From Aureispira sp964404215 (GTDB lineage Bacteria > Bacteroidota > Bacteroidia > Chitinophagales > Saprospiraceae): a stretch of 50,637 bases of DNA. The stretch lies in assembly GCA_964404215.1 (NCBI GenBank), contig CAYOJF010000029.1:1-50637 (forward strand), written 5' to 3'. Below, piece by piece: positions 26,513 through 34,916 of the stretch. Every line of letters starts with the position of its first letter. Position 1 is the first letter of the stretch. The notes under the pieces were generated by a model, which saw only the letters and a program-made list of their open reading frames with translations, had not been told where the DNA came from and did no database searches. The position numbers and the translations under genes were made by a program.

Positions 26513-27200
26513 ATTCTAAGTCTATAAAATGAAATCCTGTATCATAATTAGTGGGTTTTCCATTAGAGTAGTCTTTGTACACTTTTTTACCTAAGCGAAA
26601 AGGGACAGGGGAATTAAACAAAGGACCATCATACACAAAGGTATGAAATTCTCCATTTTCCCCACAAATATCTACTTCAGGAGGCAAACTGTTGATAAAG
26701 TCGTCATCAATAAGGCGTCCTACATAACTTTCGTCTAGGTGTTTCGCATTGACACAGACCGTAATAGCTTTGAATCCTAGGTCAATAAATGTCTTGATGA
26801 TTTGTTTAGTTGGTTTTTTCCATAGTGGAAAGACACCTTTCATACCTATTTTTTGGAGTTGAGTTTCTCTGTATTGGCGAAGATCTTCTAGGTAAATATC
26901 ACCAAAGATAGCCGTGCTAATTTTTTGACGCGTAAAAAATGCCATTTCTTGCTGCATCAGTTGATTATAAACTTCCATGCTGTTAGAATTAGGTAATTGC
27001 ATTTTTCGGAGCGAAATTCCAATACTTTGAGCTTGGAGTTCTAATAGTTCTGCTCTAACACCATGCATGGTAATCCTATTTTGAGGATTACTGATAGTCG
27101 TGAATAAGTGAGTAACATCATACGACTTTTGTTGTAATGTATAATAAAGAGCAAGGGTGGCATCTTTTCCACCACTCCAATTCATAATTGCTTTTTTCAT
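26505..27200 (-). CDS. DPH6-like adenine nucleotide alpha hydrolase (diphthine-ammonia ligase superfamily)
   Basis: 231 residues starting at the ATG at 27200 (MKKAIMNWSGGKDATLALYY); the TTG three bases upstream is not needed. The PP-loop SGGKDA binds ATP. Later landmarks are HGVRAELLELQAQSIGI, AIFGDIYLEDLRQYRE, FPLWKKPTK and the C-terminal VDICGENGEFHTFVYDGPLF, all hallmarks of the DPH6/DUF71 family. In eukaryotes and archaea DPH6 amidates diphthine on EF2. Bacteria lack diphthamide, so the bacterial proteins must act on another substrate (amide-forming ATP pyrophosphatase, inference). The ATG overlaps the stop of the preceding lipoprotein gene by one base (TGATG). Confidence 0.88.
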   Translation of the reverse strand: MKKAIMNWSGGKDATLALYYTLQQKSYDVTHLFTTISNPQNRITMHGVRAELLELQAQSIGISLRKMQLPNSNSMEVYNQLMQQEMAFFTRQKISTAIFGDIYLEDLRQYRETQLQKIGMKGVFPLWKKPTKQIIKTFIDLGFKAITVCVNAKHLDESYVGRLIDDDFINSLPPEVDICGENGEFHTFVYDGPLFNSPVPFRLGKKVYKDYSNGKPTNYDTGFHFIDLEYV

Positions 27201-28105
27201 CAAATCGGCATCAATGTATTTTGATCATAATAGAAGGTGTCTAATAGAATAGGGGCATTTTCTAAGAAATAATAATGGAGAGAATCATAAGGAATACTAA
27301 AAGAAACATCTCCATAAGCAAATGCTCCTAGTTCATAGGCATTGTAATGAAACAAAACACCAGTGTCTAATAGTGCAAATTGAGCTGGAAGTGGGAAAAA
27401 ACCTTCTTCAAACATTAATTTATTTTGATGTAAACTAGTGTCAGATTTTTGGTTGATTGTTTGTAGAAAGGTTGACTCTATTAAATTTATAAAAGAAGCT
27501 TGGTAGCTGGTGTCAAATAATTGGGGAAGAGTTATTTTTTTTCCATTAATTACTTCCAAATTGTGAAATGAAACCGCATCATTAGGGTGTGCCCCTCCCA
27601 TAAACTCTAATTCATTGACTCGTATGGCGATGACATCAGGTGTGTTGGTCAGGATATGAATATGAACAGTATTGATCCACTTAGGTCCTGTCATTAGTCC
27701 AAAAGATTGCATTTCTTCATCAAATTCTTTAAACTCTTTGATGAACGAAATCATTCTATCTTGGGCAGTTGGATACGCTAAATCATCATCTTTCTCTTGC
27801 CTTAGTACGTATTTTACAAGAGTGCGAATACTATCCTTTATGGGGCTGTAAGTACTATCAAATACAGGATAGGAAAGGATTATTTTGGCGGTTAGGGGGC
27901 TTGATATATTAAAACTATCATGTTCTGTCAAAAAGAGAGTGTCTTGTTGATAGACTAAACTATCAGAAGCATTCTGATGCAGTACATAGTGACTTATTTT
28001 TTCCTCTTTCTCTATGGGCATAGTGTCTGTATCAGTTTGCCAAAACTGACAACTGGTTCCCCACAGTGGGAGTGCAATAAAGAAAATCCGGAGAGCTTTT
28101 GACAT
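27200..28105 (-). CDS. DUF3298-domain lipoprotein
   Basis: 301 residues. The signal MSKALRIFFIALPLWGTSC places the cysteine at residue 19. An N-terminal DUF4163-like strand region is followed by the DUF3298 landmarks: EFMGGAHPNDAVSFHNLEVINGK, ITLPQLFD, LLDTGVLFHYNAYELGAFAYG and FSIPYDSL. The family includes the RsiV-type extracytoplasmic domain and binds ligands such as lysozyme in that case; here there is no transmembrane or anti-sigma part. It is the first gene of the operon, has a good promoter (28130-28160), and may protect or sense the envelope. Function in this organism is inference. Confidence 0.8.
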   Translation of the reverse strand: MSKALRIFFIALPLWGTSCQFWQTDTDTMPIEKEEKISHYVLHQNASDSLVYQQDTLFLTEHDSFNISSPLTAKIILSYPVFDSTYSPIKDSIRTLVKYVLRQEKDDDLAYPTAQDRMISFIKEFKEFDEEMQSFGLMTGPKWINTVHIHILTNTPDVIAIRVNELEFMGGAHPNDAVSFHNLEVINGKKITLPQLFDTSYQASFINLIESTFLQTINQKSDTSLHQNKLMFEEGFFPLPAQFALLDTGVLFHYNAYELGAFAYGDVSFSIPYDSLHYYFLENAPILLDTFYYDQNTLMPI

Positions 28106-28129
28106 ATTATTTGATGTATCGCAATGCTA

Positions 28130-28160
28130 CAAATATAAACCTCTATTTCTTTAATCCAAA
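28130..28160 (-). promoter_or_regulatory. Promoter of the DUF3298 operon
   Basis: On the minus strand TTTG (28160-28157), a 19-base spacer and TATATTTG (28137-28130), a near-perfect match to the Bacteroidota consensus. It lies 25 bases before the ATG at 28105. Confidence 0.65.
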
Positions 28161-28322
28161 AATAGCTTCTATTAGAGTTAAGATAAACTTATTGGAGTTG
28201 TAAATAGAGTTGGGCAATAATGATACTATTTTTAGAGGAAAAATGACAGCTATTTTTTATATTTGTCCAGTAGAGTAAGCAATTAACACTAAAAGCCCGT
28301 TTAAATTTGTATTGATCAAAAA

Positions 28323-28330
28323 TACTTTTG
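28323..28330 (+). promoter_or_regulatory. -7 box for the 191-residue membrane protein gene
   Basis: TACTTTTG matches TAnnTTTG and lies 40 bases before the ATG at 28371. A second -7 match (TATATTTG, 28258-28265) lies further upstream, so either could be used. Confidence 0.35.
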
Positions 28331-28370
28331 ACAGGCTTTAATCAATAAATCGAACAGGTAGGAGCTACGG

Positions 28371-28946
28371 ATGAAAACTAAGAAAGAAATACAATTAGCC
28401 AAACAAGATTTTCTGAAGATTTTTAGAGAAAAAAAATATGCAGAGATTCCTCATGAAATTTTTATTCCTTACGATCCCTACAACCATTACACTAGTCAAA
28501 AATGGTCTATAGTTGGTGGGTTAACTTCTACTATTATCTTTATTTATCTATTGTACAATGCATTGATTGTAGATTCTATCTATTATTGGCATATTGATCT
28601 ACCCGTTATAGTAGGACTTTTAGTAGTTAGTATTTTTTCTGTATTTGCATTCTTCTTTTTTGTACGTTATCGCCAGCTCGATAAAATTTTAAAAGATTTT
28701 ATTGCCAACCCTGAACTTAGTAATTATGGTTCTATTCTGACCAAAGAATATTATTTTGAATTAACGCCAGAGGCTTATCATATTATCCCCCAAGAAAACA
28801 TTCTGCGGGTAGACTACGAAGAAGTTCGTTCAGAAGAAGAGGTCTATTTAGAATTACTAATAGAATCTGCTGATCAGATCGAAGTTCGTGGGGTAGTGTA
28901 CAACCCTAAAGAAATTGATTTGAAAAAATGGGCAGAAGCAGCCTAA
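28371..28946 (+). CDS. Two-span membrane protein with YcxB-like C-terminal domain
   Basis: 191 residues. A polar N-terminal region (PHEIFIPYDPYNHYTSQKW) precedes two membrane spans (about residues 49-69 and 78-98). The cytoplasmic C-terminal half (YYFELTPEAYHIIPQENILRVDY ... YLELLIESADQIEVRG) is beta-rich and resembles the PH-like domain of YcxB-type proteins. A clear Shine-Dalgarno AGGAG (28360-28364) precedes the ATG, which is unusual in Bacteroidota, where AT-rich leaders prevail. The function is unknown. It is convergent with the small gene at 28951. Confidence 0.65.
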   Translation: MKTKKEIQLAKQDFLKIFREKKYAEIPHEIFIPYDPYNHYTSQKWSIVGGLTSTIIFIYLLYNALIVDSIYYWHIDLPVIVGLLVVSIFSVFAFFFFVRYRQLDKILKDFIANPELSNYGSILTKEYYFELTPEAYHIIPQENILRVDYEEVRSEEEVYLELLIESADQIEVRGVVYNPKEIDLKKWAEAA

Positions 28947-28950
28947 TAAA

Positions 28951-29241
28951 TTAGTTTAACGTATCTTTAACTGGCTTCTCTTTTCGTAGAAAATGCTGAT
29001 ACAAATACGGTTCATCTTCCGGTAAGTTTTGAGGATCAATGTGTCCTGTTTGGACAGAAATAATCGCAATAACCCCAACAACTGTTAGTCCTGCCAATGA
29101 GAATAGGGAGAACTTTGTCCCCCATATATTAGTACGTTCAGACTCTTTGAAGTCACCAAATAGCATTTTTCGTGCTTCATCTCTTCGTTCTTTTCTACTT
29201 AGTTTACTGAAATCCACTTCGTCTTTTCCTTTTCTTGCCAT
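28951..29241 (-). CDS. Small single-span membrane protein
   Basis: 96 residues. The N-terminal 45 residues are highly charged (VDFSKLSRKERRDEARKMLFGDF). One membrane span (about 46-64, FSLFSLAGLTVVGVIAIIS) is followed by a short outer tail (HIDPQNLPEDEPYLYQHF). No family is recognised. A cytoplasmic charged helix with one span suggests an accessory protein to a larger membrane complex; this is inference. Confidence 0.6.
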   Translation of the reverse strand: MARKGKDEVDFSKLSRKERRDEARKMLFGDFKESERTNIWGTKFSLFSLAGLTVVGVIAIISVQTGHIDPQNLPEDEPYLYQHFLRKEKPVKDTLN

Positions 29242-29400
29242 AGCTTAAACTTTTATTTAAAATGTGCGTATAAAGTTAGTATTAATTTTGCTACTGTAAA
29301 TCACTACCATCAAATATTCGGATTATTTATGTAAATTTATCAAGAACAAATTCGTTGTTACAATCAACTAAGTTGTTTTGGTAGAACAACAAATGTAATC

Positions 29401-29486
29401 ACTAGATGAAAAATACTTTTTTTTAGAATGAAAACATTTGTCATCTACTTAAATTCTAGCCCGAATGAAAGTGACTTCATCTAGTT
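29401..29486. promoter_or_regulatory. Cluster of three TCATCTA-type sites upstream of htrA
   Basis: ACTAGATGAA (29401-29410) is the exact reverse complement of TTCATCTAGT (29476-29485). A third copy, TCATCTACTT, lies at 29441-29450. Three sites in 86 bases, ending 42 bases before the protease ATG, look like operators for a regulator of the stress protease gene. No -7 consensus is seen here, so the promoter may use an alternative sigma factor. Confidence 0.4.
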
Positions 29487-29527
29487 TTATTTTATGAAGC
29501 ACTTATATATCACCAAAAAATATTTTT

Positions 29528-30988
29528 ATGAAGAATATCATAGCATTAACAGCTGTTTCTATTTTGAGTTCTGCTAGCACACTAGGTATTTACAAATACT
29601 GTATAGAAACACCAATTTCACCTGTCAGAGATGTTATTATCCGTGAGCAAAGCTACGGAAAGCAAATGGGTTATCCAACGACTAATCAAAGCCCTAATTT
29701 TTATCCAGAAATTACAAATGTCAGTTCCTTCAAGGATGCTGCTGATTTGGTTCGTCCTGCTGTGGTACATATCAAAAGTGGTTCTGGGGATAAGTACGAA
29801 CGTATTTTTGGTGGAGAATCATCAGGTTCTGGTGTTATTATTTCAGAAGATGGATATATCGTCACGAATAATCATGTAATTAGTGGTGCTAGAGAATTGA
29901 CGGTCATATTGAATAATAAGAGAACCTATTCTGCTCAAATTATTGGCACGGACAAGACGACTGATTTGGCTGTTATTAAAATAGACAAAGACGAACTGGG
30001 AGAAGATAAACTTAATGTGTTAGATTTTGGCGATTCCGATATTGTGAATGTAGGGGAATGGGTACTGGCAGTCGGTAATCCGTTCAATTTGACTTCTACC
30101 GTAACAGCAGGAATTGTGAGTGCCAAAGGTCGTAATATTGACATATTGGAAGGGACGTATTCTATTGAGTCGTTTATCCAAACAGATGCTGCGGTTAATC
30201 CTGGAAACAGTGGAGGAGCATTAGTGAATACAGAAGGACAATTGGTTGGAATTAATACGGCAATTGTGACACGCTCAGGTCGTTATGAAGGATATTCTTT
30301 TGCTGTACCTTCCAATTTGGTCAAAAAGGTCGTAAAGGATTTATTAGAATACGGAGAAGTCCAAAGAGGATTTTTAGGGGTTACTATTCGTGATATCACA
30401 GCAGATATGGCAGATGAAAATAACTTAGAAACACTTAATGGTGTTTATCTGGAAGATGTTGGAGATGAATCAGCAGCAGATGAAGCTGGATTGCAGGAAG
30501 GAGATATTATTGTAAAGGTTAATGGGAGAGAGGTCAGCAGTTCACCAGAACTACAAGAGCAAGTAGGGCTTTTCCGTCCAGGAGAAGAAGTAGCGATTGT
30601 CTTTCTGAGAGAAGGTAAGTTAAAAGCGACAGATGTCGTACTCAAGAATGAAAACAACACAACCGAGTTAGGTAAAAAACGTAGTGAAAAAAGAATGGAG
30701 TCTAAAGCAACTTTACTCAAGGACTTAGGTATAGAGGTAGAGGCACTGAAAGCTAAGGACAACCGAAGAGGAGAAGCTGGTGTGCAGATTACTAAGATCA
30801 AATCAAATTCTATTATTGCAGATACCAATATGGAATCTAACTTTATTATCACAGCAGTAGACAATGTGAAAATAGAAACCATAGAAGAGATGATAGAAGC
30901 AATAGTAGCAGGAGAAGGGGAAGTCGTTTTAGATGGTTTTTATGAAGAATACGAAGGGGATTATAGCTATGTTTTTGAGAAACAATAG
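29528..30988 (+). CDS. htrA: HtrA/DegQ-family periplasmic serine protease
   Basis: 486 residues. The N-terminal signal/anchor segment (residues 1-22) is followed by a trypsin-like domain with the catalytic triad His116 (VTNNHV), Asp146 (TDLAV) and Ser228 (GNSGGAL), all intact. A first PDZ domain follows (about 290-370, GFLGVTIRD ... DEAGLQEGDIIVKVNG), then a shorter, diverged second PDZ-like region (about 400-475, GVQITKIKSNSIIA ... ITAVDNVKIETIEEMIEAI). The family degrades or refolds misfolded envelope proteins. The gene has a cluster of repeated sites upstream and a terminator downstream, indicating a monocistronic regulated unit. Confidence 0.95.
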   Translation: MKNIIALTAVSILSSASTLGIYKYCIETPISPVRDVIIREQSYGKQMGYPTTNQSPNFYPEITNVSSFKDAADLVRPAVVHIKSGSGDKYERIFGGESSGSGVIISEDGYIVTNNHVISGARELTVILNNKRTYSAQIIGTDKTTDLAVIKIDKDELGEDKLNVLDFGDSDIVNVGEWVLAVGNPFNLTSTVTAGIVSAKGRNIDILEGTYSIESFIQTDAAVNPGNSGGALVNTEGQLVGINTAIVTRSGRYEGYSFAVPSNLVKKVVKDLLEYGEVQRGFLGVTIRDITADMADENNLETLNGVYLEDVGDESAADEAGLQEGDIIVKVNGREVSSSPELQEQVGLFRPGEEVAIVFLREGKLKATDVVLKNENNTTELGKKRSEKRMESKATLLKDLGIEVEALKAKDNRRGEAGVQITKIKSNSIIADTNMESNFIITAVDNVKIETIEEMIEAIVAGEGEVVLDGFYEEYEGDYSYVFEKQ

Positions 30989-31007
30989 GCAATGATTCTA
31001 CAACTTC

Positions 31008-31045
31008 AAATAACCTATTCCACAAGATGGAATAGGTTATTTTTT
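31008..31045. terminator. Bidirectional terminator
   Basis: AAATAACCTATTCC (31008-31021), a 7-base loop and GGAATAGGTTATTT (31029-31042) followed by a T-run. It serves htrA on the + strand and overlaps the stop codon of the convergent acyltransferase gene. Confidence 0.85.
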
Positions 31046-31894
31046 ATGTTTCCACCTTCGGTGTGACCATAACCACAGTTCTGGACACTCCATGATCTTT
31101 TCTTCTAACTTAGAAGCGTAGAGGGCTGTAATTTCTTCCGAAGTATATTGGGTAGGATCTTCTACGAGTACCTCTAGTGCTACACTATAATAACCTCGTT
31201 TGGTACGCTTGATATCCAGATATAGAATTGGTAGATTATAGCGTCTAGAAAAACTAGAAGGTCCTTTTAGGAAAGCGGTTTCTTGATGCAGGAAGTTCAC
31301 CCAATGAGCTCGTTTGGGGTTGCTGGGGGATTGATCTGCTATCAAAACATAGACTGCTTCTTTATTTTGGTACTTCTTGAAAGCTCTAGGGGCTTGTTGG
31401 CTGGCTAGAAATTGGGTGTTTTGTGCAGCTCTAGATTGTTTCAGGTATTGGTCAATGTATTTGTTTTTGAGTGGTGAATATAAAATGACCACTGGACAAT
31501 CTGCATAAGAAGATGCTGCAATTCCTATCCACTCCCAATTAGCATAGTGTCCTCCCAAAATCATGATAGATTGATATTGATCGACCATTTGTTGTGTCAG
31601 CGTATCCATTGCCTTTTGGCGTTGGAGAAGCGTTTTTTTGCTCATCGAAAACCCTTTGATACTTTCTACCAAAATATCAAATAAATTTTGATAGAACTTT
31701 CGTTCGATAAGGCTTAATTCTGCCACTGATTTTTGGGGAAAAGCATTCCGTAGATTTTCTCTAACGACTTTTTTTCGATAACCGACTAGTTTGTATACTA
31801 GCAGATAAGCTAAATCAGATAGCCTATATAATAGCCAAAAAGGAGTAATGGCTACCAAAAGTACAAGCAAGCGAAATAGAAAGTAAGCGATCAT
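31037..31894 (-). CDS. LpxL/HtrB-family lysophospholipid or lipid A acyltransferase
   Basis: 285 residues. The N-terminal membrane anchor (about residues 3-27) is followed by RKKVVRENLRNAFPQKS, the acyltransferase motif GGHYANWEW (HxxxxE/W type active site), a QAPRAFKKY region, IADQSPSN, FLKGPSSFSRRYNLPILYL and a C-terminal WLWSHRRWKHKK. The family adds a secondary acyl chain to lipid A at the inner membrane. It lies 74 bases downstream of the ABC exporter on the same strand, consistent with a joint role in lipid A or envelope lipid biogenesis. Confidence 0.9.
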   Translation of the reverse strand: MIAYFLFRLLVLLVAITPFWLLYRLSDLAYLLVYKLVGYRKKVVRENLRNAFPQKSVAELSLIERKFYQNLFDILVESIKGFSMSKKTLLQRQKAMDTLTQQMVDQYQSIMILGGHYANWEWIGIAASSYADCPVVILYSPLKNKYIDQYLKQSRAAQNTQFLASQQAPRAFKKYQNKEAVYVLIADQSPSNPKRAHWVNFLHQETAFLKGPSSFSRRYNLPILYLDIKRTKRGYYSVALEVLVEDPTQYTSEEITALYASKLEEKIMECPELWLWSHRRWKHKK

Positions 31895-31968
31895 TATGTT
31901 TCAGATTACAAAATTAAGATAATTTCAAACACACTCTAGGGTATAGTGATACTATCTACATAGAAGGT

Positions 31969-33753
31969 TTACTCGACTTCTTCCAATTTCTGATGCTCAT
32001 AAATATCATAATAATAGCCTTTATTTTGGATCAATTCTTCATGTGTACCCATTTCTACAATTTGACCATCTTCCACTACTATAATTTTATCAAACTCCAA
32101 GGCAGTGTATAGGCGGTGAGTGATGATAATCGTAGTTTTATCCGCACAGGCGGTGTTGAGGTAGTTCGTGATTTTGGCTTCTGTCATCGTATCCACAGCC
32201 GAGAGACAATCATCTAATAGAATGATATCAGGGTCTTTAATCAGAGCTCGAGCAATAGAGATACGCTGTTTTTGTCCCCCTGAAAGTGTTACCCCACGTT
32301 CGCCTACTACGGTGTCAAACTGTTCGGGTAGACTCATGATATCTTCGTATACTGCGGCATATTTGGCATATTGTTGAATCTCTTCTTTAGAAGCACCTGT
32401 CTTAGCAAAAGCAATATTATTATAAATCGTATCCGAAAATAAAAAGACATCTTGTGGTACATAAGCAATAGCATTTCGCAAATGAGGCAAGTTGTGTTCA
32501 GCAATAGGAAGACCATCTATCTTTATACTCCCTTCATCGGTATCATACATTCGTAATAGCAAATCTGCAATAGTTGTCTTTCCTGAACCAGTTCGTCCGA
32601 CAATAGCCATTTTTTGTCCCGCTTCTAAGGTGAAACTCATATCTTTACTTCCTAAGATACCAGTATCTGGATAAGTGAAAGACACCTTATCAAATTCAAT
32701 TTTTCCTTTGATAGGAACTATAGGAGCATTGTCATCAGGAACAATAGCAGGAGTGGTTTTTAAGAATTGATTGATTCTTTTTTGGGAAGCAGCAGCTCGC
32801 TGTATAATAGAAGCCACCCAGCCAATTGAAGTAACTGGCCAAGTTAACATATTGATATAAATAATGAACTCTGCAATATTTCCAGCAGATATTTCGCCAT
32901 TGGTCATCAATACACCACTCACATACAAACTAATAATAGTACTCGCCCCAATTAATATAATCATGAGTGGACGAAAAAAGGCATCTACTTTTGCTAATTC
33001 TAAAGATTTACTTCTAAAATCTTCTGTTTCTTCTCCAAAAAAATGCCCCATCTCTTGCTCTTGCCCATAAGATTTGACTACTCGTATACCTGAATACACT
33101 TCTTGTGAAAGCGAATTTAGAACAGAAAGTTGTGCTTGTATTCGTTCACTTTTTTTATTGATAATATTAGTAACATAGTAAATGGAAATAGATAGGATAG
33201 GCAGAGGGATAAGCGAGTACATCGTTAGAGTAGGGCTGACCTGAATCATCGAATAAATCACCATAACGCAAAGCACCACTAAGTTGACAGAGTACATAAC
33301 GGCAGGCCCTAGGTACATCCGTACCTTATTGACATCTTCAGTAATACGAGCCATCAAGTCTCCTGTATTATTCTTTTTGTAGAAGGAGAGCGTTAATTTT
33401 TCATAATGAGTAAAGACCTCATTACGTAAGTCATATTCAATCAATCGAGACATCACGATGAGCGTTTGCCGCATAAAATACATGAAAATTCCCATCAGTA
33501 TGGCAAAAAGAATCGCCAAACCTCCAAAAAAGAGCAGGGTAGAGCCTAAATTGGAAAAAAGGATTTCTTGTAAACTAAAATTATCAAACAAACGATAAAG
33601 CGTGACATTGTCAACCACCAAATCAAGTGCATAACGAATGACTTGGGGTTGCAATACTCTAAAGTAGTTAGATACTGCTACAAATAGAATCCCTAGGAGG
33701 AAACGCCATTTATATTTTAAGAAATATTTATTTAAGTGAGCCAGTTCTTTCAT
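31969..33753 (-). CDS. ABC exporter half-transporter (MsbA/MdlA type)
   Basis: 594 residues. A six-span transmembrane domain (about 1-320) is fused to an ATPase domain. Walker A is GRTGSGKTT, the signature is LSGGQKQRISIARAL and Walker B is IILLDDCLSAVD. The position after the Walker B aspartate is Asp515 instead of the usual Glu, as in the degenerate-site subunits of heterodimeric exporters such as MdlA and BmrC. Exporters of this class move lipids, drugs or peptides outward. The acyltransferase gene follows on the same strand. No partner half-transporter is in the window, so it may work as a homodimer or pair with a distant gene. Confidence 0.9.
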   Translation of the reverse strand: MKELAHLNKYFLKYKWRFLLGILFVAVSNYFRVLQPQVIRYALDLVVDNVTLYRLFDNFSLQEILFSNLGSTLLFFGGLAILFAILMGIFMYFMRQTLIVMSRLIEYDLRNEVFTHYEKLTLSFYKKNNTGDLMARITEDVNKVRMYLGPAVMYSVNLVVLCVMVIYSMIQVSPTLTMYSLIPLPILSISIYYVTNIINKKSERIQAQLSVLNSLSQEVYSGIRVVKSYGQEQEMGHFFGEETEDFRSKSLELAKVDAFFRPLMIILIGASTIISLYVSGVLMTNGEISAGNIAEFIIYINMLTWPVTSIGWVASIIQRAAASQKRINQFLKTTPAIVPDDNAPIVPIKGKIEFDKVSFTYPDTGILGSKDMSFTLEAGQKMAIVGRTGSGKTTIADLLLRMYDTDEGSIKIDGLPIAEHNLPHLRNAIAYVPQDVFLFSDTIYNNIAFAKTGASKEEIQQYAKYAAVYEDIMSLPEQFDTVVGERGVTLSGGQKQRISIARALIKDPDIILLDDCLSAVDTMTEAKITNYLNTACADKTTIIITHRLYTALEFDKIIVVEDGQIVEMGTHEELIQNKGYYYDIYEHQKLEEVE

Positions 33754-33863
33754 AGTACAGAGGTAGAAACATTCATAGGAAAAGACCTAATTAGTCTTCT
33801 CGGAAAAAGGAACAGTTCTGAGTACAAATTGTTGTTTTCTTTAGTAGCAATTTAACGATGTGC

Positions 33864-34829
33864 CTATTGCCATCTTTGTAGTGCCCATTCATCTTGTTGT
33901 TTGTGGGTAAGGAATGACCAAGCCAAAATTCGACTTCTTTTATTTCCTTGTCCCATATCAATAACTTCAATTTGACGAGGGTTGACATTTTGTAGGGCAT
34001 CATGTAGAGGCGATACATTATCTTTTTGAGATACCAATGTCGTAAACCAAAGACAATTCGTGGCAAATTTTGGACTTTCAGCAATCATATTTTTAATAAA
34101 TTGTAACTCACCACCTTCACAGAATAATTCATTGGATTGCCCTCCAAAGTTACGATCTGATTTTACTTTTTTATTGAGCTTCAAATTACGTACTTTTCTT
34201 TGGTTACTTGCCCTTGCGGCGGCTGCTGAAGTATGGAAAGGAGGATTACAAATAACTAAGTCAAATTTGTCTTCAGGCGCTATAATTCCTTCAAACATTT
34301 TGGTAGAGGAAGTTTGTAGTTTGACCTGAATCTCTTTGCCTAAAGAGACATTTTGTGTAATGATATTTTGAGCACTATCGAAAGCGACCTTATCCACTTC
34401 ACTTCCTACAAACTGCCACTGAAAAAGAGCATTTCCGAGTAATGGGTAGACTACATTAGCTCCCGTTCCAATGTCTAAACAATTTACTTTATTGCTCTTA
34501 GGAATTCTATTTTTGTTGGCATCTGCCAATAGTTCAGAAACATAATGTAAGTAATCTGCTCTCCCAGGAATAGGTGGGCAAAGATAATTTTGAGGGATCT
34601 CCCAATAATTTACTTTATAGTAGGTCTTGAGCAATGCTTTATTGAGCAATCGTACTGCTTGAGGATCTGCGAATGGAATGGTTTTTCGCTCATTGTACGG
34701 ATTGATTGTAATGTATTGCTCTAACTCAGGACAGGACAAGACTAATTGGTCAAAATCATATCCATCTAGATGAAGGTTGTTTGGGTGGAGTAAATTCTTT
34801 TTTGGGGCTTTTCGCTTCTTATTTGCCAT
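33864..34829 (-). CDS. rlmF: 23S rRNA (adenine(1618)-N6)-methyltransferase
   Basis: 321 residues, the family's length. It starts with a lysine-rich stretch (MANKKRKAPKKNLLHPNN), then the S-adenosylmethionine site CLDIGTGANVVYPLLG, the target-adenine motif NPPFHTS and the diagnostic AAARASNQRKVRNLK and GGQSNELFCEGGE segments of RlmF. It methylates A1618 of 23S rRNA. A TACCTTTG -7 box lies 36 bases upstream. The ABC exporter follows after 110 bases on the same strand. Confidence 0.95.
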   Translation of the reverse strand: MANKKRKAPKKNLLHPNNLHLDGYDFDQLVLSCPELEQYITINPYNERKTIPFADPQAVRLLNKALLKTYYKVNYWEIPQNYLCPPIPGRADYLHYVSELLADANKNRIPKSNKVNCLDIGTGANVVYPLLGNALFQWQFVGSEVDKVAFDSAQNIITQNVSLGKEIQVKLQTSSTKMFEGIIAPEDKFDLVICNPPFHTSAAAARASNQRKVRNLKLNKKVKSDRNFGGQSNELFCEGGELQFIKNMIAESPKFATNCLWFTTLVSQKDNVSPLHDALQNVNPRQIEVIDMGQGNKRSRILAWSFLTHKQQDEWALQRWQ

Positions 34830-34864
34830 AAATGCTTTAATTTAGCTTAGTTTTTGTGTTGGGA

Positions 34865-34872
34865 CAAAGGTA
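34865..34872 (-). promoter_or_regulatory. -7 box for rlmF
   Basis: On the minus strand TACCTTTG matches TAnnTTTG and lies 36 bases before the ATG at 34829, in the region shared with the divergent FKBP gene. Confidence 0.45.
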
Positions 34873-34916
34873 CTTTTATTAGACGTTATTATAGAAATAA
34901 TTTAAAAAAATAAACC

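Noticed and set aside
30445..30882. 145-codon frame antisense to htrA
   Set aside because: It mirrors the PDZ region; low-complexity Ser/Leu composition and no family.
33791..34084. 97-codon minus frame overlapping the end of rlmF
   Set aside because: Overlaps conserved rlmF residues in another frame, with no features of its own.
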